The position numbers and the translations under genes were made by a program. From contig NZ_CABVHK010000012.1 of NCBI RefSeq assembly GCF_902497785.1, positions 1 to 64,000 of the forward strand: a stretch of 64,000 bases of DNA. Direction: 5' to 3'. This DNA comes from Pseudomonas fluorescens (lineage in GTDB: Bacteria > Pseudomonadota > Gammaproteobacteria > Pseudomonadales > Pseudomonadaceae). The notes under the pieces were generated by a model. That model was not told where the DNA came from. It saw only the letters and a program-made list of their open reading frames with translations, and searched no databases. Positions within the stretch are counted from its first letter, which is position 1; each line of letters starts with the position of its first letter. Positions 26,890 to 35,450 of this stretch are shown in pieces.

Positions 26890-27183
26890 CCCGAAAAACT
26901 CTGCAACAACTTGATAAGCAACCCTGTATACAAAATATCGTCCTCAGCTCAGCCACTGTTATAAACATCTGTGATCTGCGTTACTGGCGGCCTGCAGGAA
27001 CCATTTTCATCCCTGTAAACTTGCGTCGAAATAGGTACATCGCGCTCACAGGATACCTGAAACAGTGCAGCTTTCGTAGACGCTGGAGGGTGTCATACAC
27101 AGCCGTCCGCGAAAAACATGTGTCACCCCCGCCCCCCTGCTGTGTATGGGCTGCGCCCAAAAACTGGCATCCCCCGCCCGTGC
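26890..27183 (-). other. 294-bp untranslated gap inside the O-antigen operon with a long inverted repeat
   Basis: No recognisable gene. It contains perfect 10-bp inverted arms CATACACAGC (27094-27103) and GCTGTGTATG (27139-27148), whose 35-base spacer holds a C-rich tract on the plus strand (G-rich in the transcript). A 68-codon ORF on the minus strand begins with ATGA overlap at the wzy stop but resembles nothing known. The gap is the longest in an otherwise tight operon. Confidence 0.5.
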
Positions 27184-28281
27184 TCATACCTTGCGCAGAG
27201 GATTGCTGGAAAGGCTTGAGTCTGTTTCATCGCCAACCGTTATCACCGCCGCCGTCTTGGGTGGCAACCTTGAAAGCACCAGGCAGAGCAGGAAAAACAC
27301 CGGATAGAAATAACGCGGCGCATAAATGGGGCTCAGCACAAAAACGGCACAGTAAATGACCGCAACGAACACTAGATCATTACTCAATCGCAGTCTGCCC
27401 TTCAGCAATACCAGGCAAAATACCAGGAACGCTGCGATGCAGTGCGACGTCACCACGAAGTCATTGTATAAATCGACCGGCGATAAAAGGTGATCAGCCT
27501 TAAAAATCAAGCCATACATGGCGTGCAGAGCCTTTGGCACAAAGACCAGGAAATACAAACCCTGATTCTGCAGTCGGATGAACTGCGTGTACAACCCACT
27601 GCCTTCGTTCTCCATGCCGCCCATTTCGGCAATATCAGTAATGCCAGAAAAAAAGCCTAACATCAGCCAATAAGCCACTGATAGTCCGAGCAACAAAATG
27701 GCCACATACCAGCCGCGGCGGTTGCGAAGAAAGTTCATGGGCGAGAACGTTAGAAATACGAGTATCACAAAAAGCGTAAACTGCCAGCGGACGAAGAAGG
27801 AACATATCAAGCATAGCACGAGGTATCCGAGCTGTTTTTTTCGTACCCATGTGACCATAAAAGCCATGGCCAACATTGAAATGATTTCTTTGTTAATCGA
27901 AATCAGACTGAAAAAAGTTATCGGGCTTAAAAATAACAAAAACACAGCGAGACCAAGACGTGTAGGCTCGCTGCCTTTACCGACCAGCCTTATCGACCAA
28001 AACAGAATAAAAATATTGACCAGCATTACTAAAAACCTGTTGCCATCTACCGCTTCCAACAGCAACAAAGGCCCAAGGTAATTGTTACCGACAGAAACCA
28101 TTTCAGATACAGAAGAAAAACTGCTCTCCAGATAAGCTTTTTCGTAGGTCAAGGAATCTGCATAAAACTGAAAATCAATCACTCCTTCCAAAGCGTCATG
28201 GCCAAAAGCAAAGTAAAAAATAATTGCCAAAACGGCATAGAATGATAGATAAATAGTTGATTTTCTTATATATATTTGCAC
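27184..28281 (-). CDS. wzy: Probable O-antigen polymerase (Wzy)
   Basis: Integral membrane protein of 365 residues with about ten or eleven hydrophobic helices and a large hydrophilic loop near residues 205-245 (EMGGMENEGSGLY). This is the shape of Wzy-type polymerases that join O-units in the periplasm. Sequence is poorly conserved, as expected for Wzy, and base composition is lower in GC than the flanking housekeeping genes. Assignment rests on topology and on being the only unassigned multi-helix protein in a locus that has wzx and wzz. Confidence 0.75.
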   Translation of the reverse strand: MQIYIRKSTIYLSFYAVLAIIFYFAFGHDALEGVIDFQFYADSLTYEKAYLESSFSSVSEMVSVGNNYLGPLLLLEAVDGNRFLVMLVNIFILFWSIRLVGKGSEPTRLGLAVFLLFLSPITFFSLISINKEIISMLAMAFMVTWVRKKQLGYLVLCLICSFFVRWQFTLFVILVFLTFSPMNFLRNRRGWYVAILLLGLSVAYWLMLGFFSGITDIAEMGGMENEGSGLYTQFIRLQNQGLYFLVFVPKALHAMYGLIFKADHLLSPVDLYNDFVVTSHCIAAFLVFCLVLLKGRLRLSNDLVFVAVIYCAVFVLSPIYAPRYFYPVFFLLCLVLSRLPPKTAAVITVGDETDSSLSSNPLRKV

Positions 28282-28342
28282 ATCAACCTCTCATCCTCAG
28301 CACCACCCCGTTACCCTTTAAAAAAACAGAAAAGTACCATGG

Positions 28343-29626
28343 TTAGTGTTTAATAGAGCTATTGAGCATAGTGTTTACCCACGTTTCCGCGGTGGTGTCG
28401 CCCACTTGGGCCTCCGGGACAATTTTACCGATCTGCAACTTAGCTTCGATCCACGAGATGATGGGCTGAATCTCCTGCGGAACGACGGCCGCAAAACCTG
28501 ATTCCCTTTCGTATTCGTACAAACTCTCGATACTGCCACCCTTGTTTAAAAACGGATTGAGCAGCGCGGATGGAATACCAAACCACGACGCCTCAATGAC
28601 GACGGTACTCATATCCGTAATGTGAAGATCAATCTGAGAGAGTAGCAGCGGCAACGGCATTATGCTTGCCTTGTGCCACTCAACCGCCATGCCGGAAAAC
28701 TGCGCAGACAAGTACTCTTCGCATGCCACCCCCTCGTCTCCCCTCAACTGGACAGGATGCAGTCGCAACAGCCAATTATATTTATCACTGGTTGACTTGA
28801 TAACGGATTCCAAGGCACTGCACATAACCTTGTTGAAGCTCTCTTCGGGATAGTAGTGAAGGTGCAACCCCCATTGCAGGGCCACCAATATCACAGGTTT
28901 GTCATCATTAAAAATTTTGGGGTGATCTTGCCAGGCTGTTTCAACTAATCGATCTTGTGCCTTTGCGTTGTTAAATCGCTGAAACCAAGGATGTCCAACC
29001 ACAGTGACTGTAGCTCCCTTATCGGGTGCCCAGGTTTGCAGGACTTTCGCACTGGCCTGATCCCAACATAGAAAGCCGTACGGGAGATCCTCGGGCGCAG
29101 CAGACTTTGCCAGTAGTTCCCCATACCACAGGTCATTTTTGTCAATGACACCATGCTGATAATCGTAAACAGGGATTGCCATGACTCGGCACGCTCTGCA
29201 CAACGCGGGCTCGGGTTGAATGCCAATCACGAGCTTTGGCTTCACGGAGCGAAGAATTTTTAGCCAAATATCTGTTCTTTTTGAAGCGACCCATTTGGCG
29301 CTTTTCTTGTCGCCGATAATTTTGCCGAGGACGCGACCCACAAGTGCAATGACAATAAACGAACGATTGAAAGCGACGGGAGAGTTGTAAGCCTGGTCGC
29401 CGACCAACTTGCTGTATGGCGTCGCGATCGATTGAACACTTAGATTACGGAGCAGGCAAATATCAACCATCGTATCGATGATGGGCGAATAGGCTTCCCC
29501 CTGATAAATGTATCCACAATTGGCATCATGCCGAACGAATAAAACTTCGGCTGCTCTCAATTTACCCCACCCGCCGGGAGTAAAAATAGCAGATATCAAC
29601 GTTTGCAATTTCAAGAAAAACATCAT
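28343..29626 (-). CDS. Putative GT-B glycosyltransferase, candidate nonulosonic acid transferase
   Basis: A 427-residue protein that I do not recognise by name. It has features of GT-B enzymes that use CMP-linked Kdo/sialic-acid-like donors or CDP-polyols: YDYQHG (154-159), LRLHP (287-291, an HP motif) and DMSTVVIEAS (338-347). A short hydrophobic N-terminus could associate with the membrane. Its start overlaps the CMP-nonulosonate synthetase stop by 4 bp (ATGA reading into legF), so the two are translationally coupled. Inference: it transfers the legionaminic-type sugar made by the adjacent genes. Confidence 0.6.
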   Translation of the reverse strand: MMFFLKLQTLISAIFTPGGWGKLRAAEVLFVRHDANCGYIYQGEAYSPIIDTMVDICLLRNLSVQSIATPYSKLVGDQAYNSPVAFNRSFIVIALVGRVLGKIIGDKKSAKWVASKRTDIWLKILRSVKPKLVIGIQPEPALCRACRVMAIPVYDYQHGVIDKNDLWYGELLAKSAAPEDLPYGFLCWDQASAKVLQTWAPDKGATVTVVGHPWFQRFNNAKAQDRLVETAWQDHPKIFNDDKPVILVALQWGLHLHYYPEESFNKVMCSALESVIKSTSDKYNWLLRLHPVQLRGDEGVACEEYLSAQFSGMAVEWHKASIMPLPLLLSQIDLHITDMSTVVIEASWFGIPSALLNPFLNKGGSIESLYEYERESGFAAVVPQEIQPIISWIEAKLQIGKIVPEAQVGDTTAETWVNTMLNSSIKH

Positions 29627-30333
29627 TTGATGCGCTCACCCATCAGCACATCACACAATTTGAAATCAATACGATTATCAATATCTACTGACTGTTCGGC
29701 AGTCATGATATAGGCACGACTGTTCGCCATGAAAAAACCTTTCTCGCGCACGAAATCTTCTGTTTTTGCCAGGTAAATCGACCCATTCAAACGATAATAA
29801 TCCGGTAAGTCCTGGCTACGCCGGTTAAGCAGTTCCGGACGCAAAAAATCCGTCATGCTTCCATCCGCTCCCAGCACATTACTCCACAACGGGGAATGTT
29901 CGCATGGGCACACGCTAACGACGCTAGAAGCATTCGTATTGTCCATTAGCTGCACCGCATCGCGGATATTTTCCGCACACCGTAGTGGCGAGGTCGGTTG
30001 GAGCAGCATCAATCTTTTCGGTCTGATGCCCTCTTCCGCGAGTACATCCAGTGTTTGAATCAAAACATCAAAGGTTGAGGCCGTGTCCGTCGCAAGCAGC
30101 ACCGGGCGTTTCACGGTTCTTACACCTAACCGCTCCCCCTCAGCGAGGATGGCATCATCGTCACTGTTGACTATCACCAAGTCACTGACCTGACTGTCCA
30201 AAGCCGCTTCAAGTGTCCAGCGGATCAATGGTTTGCCCTGTAGCTCCATGAGATTTTTCCCGGGGAGGCGTTTACTTCCTCCCCGGGCCGGTACGATCAC
30301 CAATAGATCCAGACCGCTTTCAGCACTATCCAT
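29623..30333 (-). CDS. legF: CMP-nonulosonic acid (legionaminate/neuraminate-type) cytidylyltransferase
   Basis: Activates a nonulosonic acid with CTP to the CMP-sugar. It has 236 residues from ATG 30333. The N-terminal nucleotide-binding motif IVPARGGSKRLPGKN lies at 13-27; LLQPTSPLRCAENI and DNRIDFKLCDVL are also typical of NeuA/LegF. The upstream ORF extension overlaps ptmE by over 80 bp and is rejected; with 30333 the overlap with ptmE is 8 bp. It forms a unit with legI, legG, legC and legB. Confidence 0.9.
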   Translation of the reverse strand: MDSAESGLDLLVIVPARGGSKRLPGKNLMELQGKPLIRWTLEAALDSQVSDLVIVNSDDDAILAEGERLGVRTVKRPVLLATDTASTFDVLIQTLDVLAEEGIRPKRLMLLQPTSPLRCAENIRDAVQLMDNTNASSVVSVCPCEHSPLWSNVLGADGSMTDFLRPELLNRRSQDLPDYYRLNGSIYLAKTEDFVREKGFFMANSRAYIMTAEQSVDIDNRIDFKLCDVLMGERIK

Positions 30334-31381
30334 TGAACAGCCCGGTGATATCAGATTGAGCACGGTTGAAGTCTTCCATGCGGCCGATGTCCAACCAGTA
30401 TTCATGTATGGGAAACGAATTTACTGCTTCTCCCTTGGCTATCTGTTGGCTCAAGAGTGTTGGCATGTCTATATGGGTTCCAGGCTTGACGCTTTTTACC
30501 AGTTTCGGTGAGAGCAAATAGATGCCGGCGTTGATAAAAAACTTGTGCACCGGCTTCTCGACCATCGAGAGAATTCGATGGCCTTCACTCTGAATAACGC
30601 CATAGGGGATACAGTGTTCGTATTCGCGAACGCACATGGTGGCCACACATGGCTGCTCATGGTTGAAATCAAGCAAGTTCTGAAAATTGAGAGTAGTCAA
30701 CAAGTCGCCGTTCATCATGAACAGTGGCAAATCGATTTCGTCATGGGGCAGTAAACCGAGCGCGCCCCCAGTCCCTAAGGGCTCATCTTCATGGACGTAA
30801 CGAATGCTGACCCCCCAACGGCTGCCATCGCCAAAGTATTCGCGAATCATTTCCGGCATGTAATGGGTAGAGACGAAAAACCGGTGAAAGCCCGCACTGA
30901 TAAAACTTTCCAGAATCAGTTCGAGAATGGGTTTGTCGCCAACCTTGAGCAGTGGTTTAGGGCAATGTTGCGTCAATGGCCGCAACCGTGAACCAAACCC
31001 CCCGGCCATTAAAAATACCGGATTGTCGTGCTGTTTCTTTTGCATCAGTCCATGGAGAGTTTCCAGACCTACGACACGCTGCTGCGCATCCACTACCGGC
31101 AGTTGGAGCAATTGATGCTTTTCCATTACTGCCAGAATGCGTTCCTTGCTCCATCCCCGCTCAACGGTCTGCGGCGAAGCGCACATCACGTCGCGCACTT
31201 TTACATCCAGCGGCAGATGTTTAAGCAGGCTGCGTCGAACATCGCCGTCAGTCAGGGTCCCCAACAGGCAACCTTCAGCATCTACAACCAGAACAATACG
31301 CAAGCCCTCACGATCAAGCGTCGCTACCGCCTCCTCAAGGGACGTATCGGGGCTTACGAGTACTGATTTCCATTGCTGCAT
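30326..31381 (-). CDS. ptmE: Glucosamine-1-phosphate guanylyltransferase-type enzyme with CBS domains (PtmE-like)
   Basis: Nucleotidyltransferase of 351 residues. Two N-terminal CBS domains (residues 1-115; LTDGDVRRSLL and LPVVDAQQRVVGL) precede a sugar-nucleotide transferase domain from about 120 with the motif GGFGSRLRPLT (127-137) and the metal-binding MMNGDLLTTL. This architecture matches PtmE of Campylobacter, which makes GDP-GlcN and commits hexosamine to the GDP-linked legionaminic acid route. CBS domains may sense nucleotides. The context (NeuD, LegI, LegF) supports this role. Confidence 0.85.
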   Translation of the reverse strand: MQQWKSVLVSPDTSLEEAVATLDREGLRIVLVVDAEGCLLGTLTDGDVRRSLLKHLPLDVKVRDVMCASPQTVERGWSKERILAVMEKHQLLQLPVVDAQQRVVGLETLHGLMQKKQHDNPVFLMAGGFGSRLRPLTQHCPKPLLKVGDKPILELILESFISAGFHRFFVSTHYMPEMIREYFGDGSRWGVSIRYVHEDEPLGTGGALGLLPHDEIDLPLFMMNGDLLTTLNFQNLLDFNHEQPCVATMCVREYEHCIPYGVIQSEGHRILSMVEKPVHKFFINAGIYLLSPKLVKSVKPGTHIDMPTLLSQQIAKGEAVNSFPIHEYWLDIGRMEDFNRAQSDITGLFNG

Positions 31382-31390
31382 AAAATACTC

Positions 31391-32050
31391 CTAGTCTTCC
31401 TTCGGGGCGTCTTTCTTGCGCCCCGCAGGACCAAACAAAACCTGGCGAGCCTCGAGGTTCCTGGTCAGGGTAGCACCAGCCCCTACAACGGCTTCTGTTC
31501 CGACCTTCAGTCCCTGGATCACAGTGGCGCCACTGCCAATAAATGCAGCGTTTTCCACCTGCACGCTTCCGCAGAGCGTGGCTCCAGGCGCGACGTGAAC
31601 ATCCTCGCCCAACCGGCAATCATGATCAATTCCGGCACAGGTGTTAATGATTGAGTTAGCGCCAATCACCACGTCGGCTTGAATAATTACACCCGCCATG
31701 ATCTGGACGCCCTCCCCCAGGCTCGCAGTGGAGTCCACCCAAGCCCGGGGATGCACGAGAACCGGGAACCGAAATCCCCGCGCGCTCAGTCGTTTAAATA
31801 CTTTTTGTCGCACTGTGCCGCCAACGAGTTGCCCCAGACCATTCACCAGCTCTATGGATCCGGGGTCAAGGGCGTCCAGGGCCGAGTCACCGCCTAGAAT
31901 CGAAATACCGCGCCACTGTCCACCCGCCTGATCTGCCAACACCGGGTCACAGACTCCCAGCACGTCAAATCCGGCGGACTGTACAAGCGACAAAAGGACC
32001 TTGGCGTGGCCGCCCGCCCCGAGGATTACCAGCGGTTTGTGAGCGCTCAA
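31391..32050 (-). CDS. NeuD/PglD-type sugar N- or O-acetyltransferase
   Basis: Left-handed beta-helix acyltransferase, 219 residues. The N-terminal Rossmann-like part (LVILGAGGHAKVLLSLV) is the NeuD/PglD/LegH signature. Hexapeptide repeats run from about residue 90 (SLGEGVQIMAGVIIQADVVI) to the end, with the likely catalytic His in GIDHDCRLGEDVHVAPG. In the legionaminic pathway the equivalent enzyme acetylates the 4-amino group made by LegC. It overlaps legI by 4 bp. Confidence 0.88.
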   Translation of the reverse strand: MSAHKPLVILGAGGHAKVLLSLVQSAGFDVLGVCDPVLADQAGGQWRGISILGGDSALDALDPGSIELVNGLGQLVGGTVRQKVFKRLSARGFRFPVLVHPRAWVDSTASLGEGVQIMAGVIIQADVVIGANSIINTCAGIDHDCRLGEDVHVAPGATLCGSVQVENAAFIGSGATVIQGLKVGTEAVVGAGATLTRNLEARQVLFGPAGRKKDAPKED

Positions 32051-33135
32051 GGCTCGAGGTTCTCACCGACCGAATAAGCCCTTGCTGCACGCGTACCGAC
32101 CAACCCCCACAACGCCGTCGGCACCATACCCCGCCCGCTTCTTGCTGTCGTCAAATGCTCGCGAGTCAGGATTTCGCCTTCTTCGATCCCACAAGCCGCG
32201 ACCACTTGTTGGCGAGCAGCTTTGCGGGTGTCCCACTCGCTTTCCTGCGGGGCCTTGGCTCCGTCCCCCAGCGCCTGCTGCAAGGCCCTGATATCCGACA
32301 CCATCGCCTTGAGTTCATGGGGCTCGAGCGACGCCAGGTGATCCGGGCCAGGCATGGACCTGTCCAGCGTGAAATGTTTTTCGATCACCCGCGCTCCGCG
32401 AGCAACGGCAGCGATGGAAATCAGACCGCCCTCGGTGTGATCCGAGTACCCGATCTCAAGCCCGAATGCCGAGGCTAGCGTATCCATTGCCCTCAGGTTG
32501 ACTTCCGCCCAAGGGGTTGGGTATTGGGAAGTGCAGTGAAGCAGCGTCACGTGCCCGAGCAACCTCGCGCGCGCATCACGGCTGCCCCAGTTGCGCCAGA
32601 CATCATCCATGTTGTTCGGTTCTTCAGTGAACGCGAGGGCATGGGCCACAATGGCCAGTGCCTGCTCCACCTCGGAAAGGGTAGCCATCCCGGTCGACAG
32701 GATCAGCTTCTTTCCGGTACGCGCAAACTGCCACAACAACGGAGCGTTGGTGAGCTCACCCGAAGGTACTTTGAACAACGGCATGTCCAGACTGCAGAGA
32801 AACTTCAGGCTGTCGGTGTCGAATGCCGTAGAAAGGAAATCAATTCCCTTCTGGTGAGCGTAGCTTTGCAGTTCCGCATGCCACTCTCTCGGCAACTCGA
32901 GTTTCTTCAGCATCGATAACTGGCTTTCTGCTTCATCGGTACTTTTTTTCTGATAAGCCGCTTTGCCAAGGTGCTTTGCAGCAAGTTTGGCAGCATCAAA
33001 TGTCTGAAACTTGACGGCGTCTGCGCCGGCGTCGGCTGCTGCATCTACTAATGCAAATGCCAAGGCCCGGTCACCATTATGATTCACGCCTGCTTCGGCG
33101 ATGATGTACACCGTATCTGTGTCGGTCTGCTTCAT
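32047..33135 (-). CDS. legI: Legionaminate/sialate synthase (NeuB family, LegI)
   Basis: Condenses a 6-carbon 2,4-diacetamido sugar with phosphoenolpyruvate to a nine-carbon nonulosonic acid. It has 362 residues: an N-terminal TIM-barrel NeuB domain (IIAEAGVNHNGDRALA near residue 11, VKFQTFDAAKLA, KVPSGELTN, LSTGMATLSEVE, GYSDHTEGG) and a C-terminal antifreeze-like SAF domain from about residue 295 (REHLTTARSGRGM). Neighbouring legG and legC indicate legionaminic rather than neuraminic acid. Stereochemistry (legionaminic or 8-epi) is not readable from sequence. Confidence 0.92.
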   Translation of the reverse strand: MKQTDTDTVYIIAEAGVNHNGDRALAFALVDAAADAGADAVKFQTFDAAKLAAKHLGKAAYQKKSTDEAESQLSMLKKLELPREWHAELQSYAHQKGIDFLSTAFDTDSLKFLCSLDMPLFKVPSGELTNAPLLWQFARTGKKLILSTGMATLSEVEQALAIVAHALAFTEEPNNMDDVWRNWGSRDARARLLGHVTLLHCTSQYPTPWAEVNLRAMDTLASAFGLEIGYSDHTEGGLISIAAVARGARVIEKHFTLDRSMPGPDHLASLEPHELKAMVSDIRALQQALGDGAKAPQESEWDTRKAARQQVVAACGIEEGEILTREHLTTARSGRGMVPTALWGLVGTRAARAYSVGENLEP

Positions 33136-33138
33136 AGG

Positions 33139-34293
33139 TCAGCTCAAATCATGGAATGATTTATGGGACGCCCCGTCGTACTGCTTCAGGACCGCCAGGA
33201 TTGCCTCGCAGGCATGACCCTTGCCATAGGGATTAACCGTCGCTTTACAGTCTGCGGCAAACTCGGATGACAAGGCCTTGCGAAGCGCCTGTTCGATCGA
33301 ATCGCGATCGGGCTCGCAATGCAGGACAGAGTCGGCAGCCAACCTACCCTTCTGGCGCACGCCGATATCAACGGTTGGAATACCAAACGCCGGGACCTCG
33401 ATGATCCCGCTGGAAGAATTACCCACTACCGCAGAGGCCATTGAGATAGCGGAAAGATAACGCCTGAAGCCCAACGAGGGTATCGCCAGTACACGCTGTG
33501 GCTGACGCTGCGCATAGGCCTCAAGCAAAGGAATAATTGCCCGGCCGCCATTGTCGGCATTGGGGTAGGTCAAGATGATCTGGTGATCAGGAAACTTGTC
33601 CAACGCCTCGGTGAGCGCAATGAAGCTTTCCCGAGGGCTTTCTTCCAGCAGCGTGACAGGGTGGTAGGTGACGACCAAGTAGGGCGAACGCAGGGGGAAA
33701 TCGAGACTCGCACGAAGTTCCTCTGCACTCATTCTTGGCGCACGCACCAAGTGATCGATACCGACGGCCCCAACGTTGAAAACACGCTCGGGCGACTCCC
33801 CCATCTGAATGACACGATGTCGATAGGTTTCGGTGGCTACAAAGTGCAGGTAAGCCATTTTGGTAATGGCATGTCGAATGGCATCGTCATAAGCACCCTC
33901 GGTAATTTCGCCACCATGAAGGTGGGCAATGGGAATACGCATGACCAAAGCAGTTTGCGCAATTGCCAGGGCCTCGAAGCGATCCCCGAGAATCACCAGC
34001 AAGTCCGGACGCAGCCGATCAAGTGCGTCGGCAAAACCTAAAGTGCCGACGCCCATTGATTTTGCGATGCCAACGGCGGAGTCAGATGAAAGCAACATTT
34101 CAACTTTGGCGTCGATGTCAAAACCATCCTCCTCAACCTGACGCCAGGTTTCGCCGAATTCGGGCGACAGATGCATGCCACTGACAATGACCTGCAGCTG
34201 AAACTCGCTGCTCGACTGGAGATCTTTCAGCAACCAGTAAAGCAGTCCGTACTCCGCCCTTGATCCGGTAAACACAGCAATGGTGCGTTTCAC
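33139..34293 (-). CDS. legG: Hydrolysing NDP-sugar 2-epimerase (LegG/NeuC family)
   Basis: Releases the nucleotide from NDP-2,4-diacetamido-2,4,6-trideoxy-glucose and epimerises C2 to give the substrate of LegI. It has 384 residues. Visible: FTGSRAEYGLLYWLL, VLGDRFEALAIA, HLHGGEITEGAYDDAIRHAI, GVRQKGRL and GNSSSGIIEV, all typical of NeuC-type enzymes. It overlaps the legC stop-side start by 4 bp and lies 3 bp before legI, a tight coupled series. Confidence 0.92.
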   Translation of the reverse strand: MKRTIAVFTGSRAEYGLLYWLLKDLQSSSEFQLQVIVSGMHLSPEFGETWRQVEEDGFDIDAKVEMLLSSDSAVGIAKSMGVGTLGFADALDRLRPDLLVILGDRFEALAIAQTALVMRIPIAHLHGGEITEGAYDDAIRHAITKMAYLHFVATETYRHRVIQMGESPERVFNVGAVGIDHLVRAPRMSAEELRASLDFPLRSPYLVVTYHPVTLLEESPRESFIALTEALDKFPDHQIILTYPNADNGGRAIIPLLEAYAQRQPQRVLAIPSLGFRRYLSAISMASAVVGNSSSGIIEVPAFGIPTVDIGVRQKGRLAADSVLHCEPDRDSIEQALRKALSSEFAADCKATVNPYGKGHACEAILAVLKQYDGASHKSFHDLS

Positions 34294-35441
34294 CCTTGTG
34301 TCTCCGGCACTACGCTACTTGGCAAATTGACAATGCGCGCGGCCAACCACTCGGAGTTTGTCAGGTCGCCGTGCAGACACCGCGCATAAAGCGGCAGGTC
34401 GCTCATCAGCTTCCAGATTGGCCGGGTCATGACGCCATTGTCATTGGTCGCCTTGAGCAGCTCGTCCCGCTGAACGCTGTTGTCGCAAATGACAGCGTTC
34501 AGCCAGTAGTTGGACCGGCAGCCTTCCGGCTCTTTGACGAACTGCAAATCACTGCCTTCGAACAACTGAGCGTAGCGCGAGGCCAGTTCGCGTTTTGAAG
34601 CGATAAAGCGCTCCAACTGTTCAAGCTGCGCACACCCCAGCGCGGCATTGAGATTTGGCAGGCGATAGTTATAGCCGAGTTCGTCATGCACATACTCGTA
34701 CGGGTGTGGCTGCTTGGCAGTAGTCGTAAGGTGCTTGGCACGAGTGCCTAGCTCCTCATTAGCCAAGATCATCCCACCGCCGCCCGTCGTGATGATCTTG
34801 TTGCCATTAAAACTAAGGGTTCCCAAGCTACCGAAGCAGCCCGTGTGTTTACCTTTGTACAAACTGCCGAGGGATTCCGCCGCGTCTTCGACCAGAACCA
34901 GCCCCCAACGACGGCATACATCCACCAGATCATCCAGTTCGACCGGGTGCCCAAAGGTATGCATCGGCAGACAGGCTCGCACGATCTGGCCGGTTGCCTT
35001 ATACCGGCACACGCCATCGGCACCCAGCTGCGCGTTAGCCTCCAGCCAGATCTCGAGCGCCTTGGGCGATAACCCCAACGTGTGGCGATCAACATCGACA
35101 AACACCGGCTCGGCAGAGCAGTAGGCTATGGCGTTGCACGTCGCGACAAACGTCAGCGATTGAGTCACCACCAGGTCACCGGCCTTGACCCCCGCCAACA
35201 ACAGAGCGGCGTGCAGTGCCGCCGTGCCGTTTACCGTCGCAACTGCGCGAGGGCTGCCGGTGTATGCAGCCATATCCCGTTCAAAGCGATCCACGAAGGC
35301 GCCCACGCTTGAAACGAACGTCGACTCGATGGTTTCCACCACATAATCACGCTCATGTCCCAGAAAAACAGGCGCGTGAAGTGGAATGAAATCGTTCGTA
35401 CGGTATTGCGAACGTACAAACTGGATTAGAGAGTCGAACAT
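34290..35441 (-). CDS. legC: PLP-dependent sugar 4-aminotransferase LegC
   Basis: Adds the 4-amino group to the 4-keto product of LegB, using glutamate. DegT/DnrJ/EryC1 fold, 383 residues. PLP lysine Lys215 in SFNGNKIITTGGGG; VNGTAALHAAL and VEDAAESLGS bind PLP. The N-terminal insertion with FIPLHAPVFLGHERDYV is characteristic of LegC-type enzymes. It lies between legB and legG. A second DegT enzyme in the operon (40891-41997) belongs to the WbpE type and serves another sugar. Confidence 0.93.
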   Translation of the reverse strand: MFDSLIQFVRSQYRTNDFIPLHAPVFLGHERDYVVETIESTFVSSVGAFVDRFERDMAAYTGSPRAVATVNGTAALHAALLLAGVKAGDLVVTQSLTFVATCNAIAYCSAEPVFVDVDRHTLGLSPKALEIWLEANAQLGADGVCRYKATGQIVRACLPMHTFGHPVELDDLVDVCRRWGLVLVEDAAESLGSLYKGKHTGCFGSLGTLSFNGNKIITTGGGGMILANEELGTRAKHLTTTAKQPHPYEYVHDELGYNYRLPNLNAALGCAQLEQLERFIASKRELASRYAQLFEGSDLQFVKEPEGCRSNYWLNAVICDNSVQRDELLKATNDNGVMTRPIWKLMSDLPLYARCLHGDLTNSEWLAARIVNLPSSVVPETQG

Positions 35442-35450
35442 AGGAGCGCC

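Noticed and set aside
26981..27187. 68-codon minus-strand ORF overlapping the wzy stop by ATGA
   Set aside because: Composition is odd (Gly/Gln-rich start from the G-rich tract), no domain, and it covers the inverted repeat; kept only as a note on the gap.
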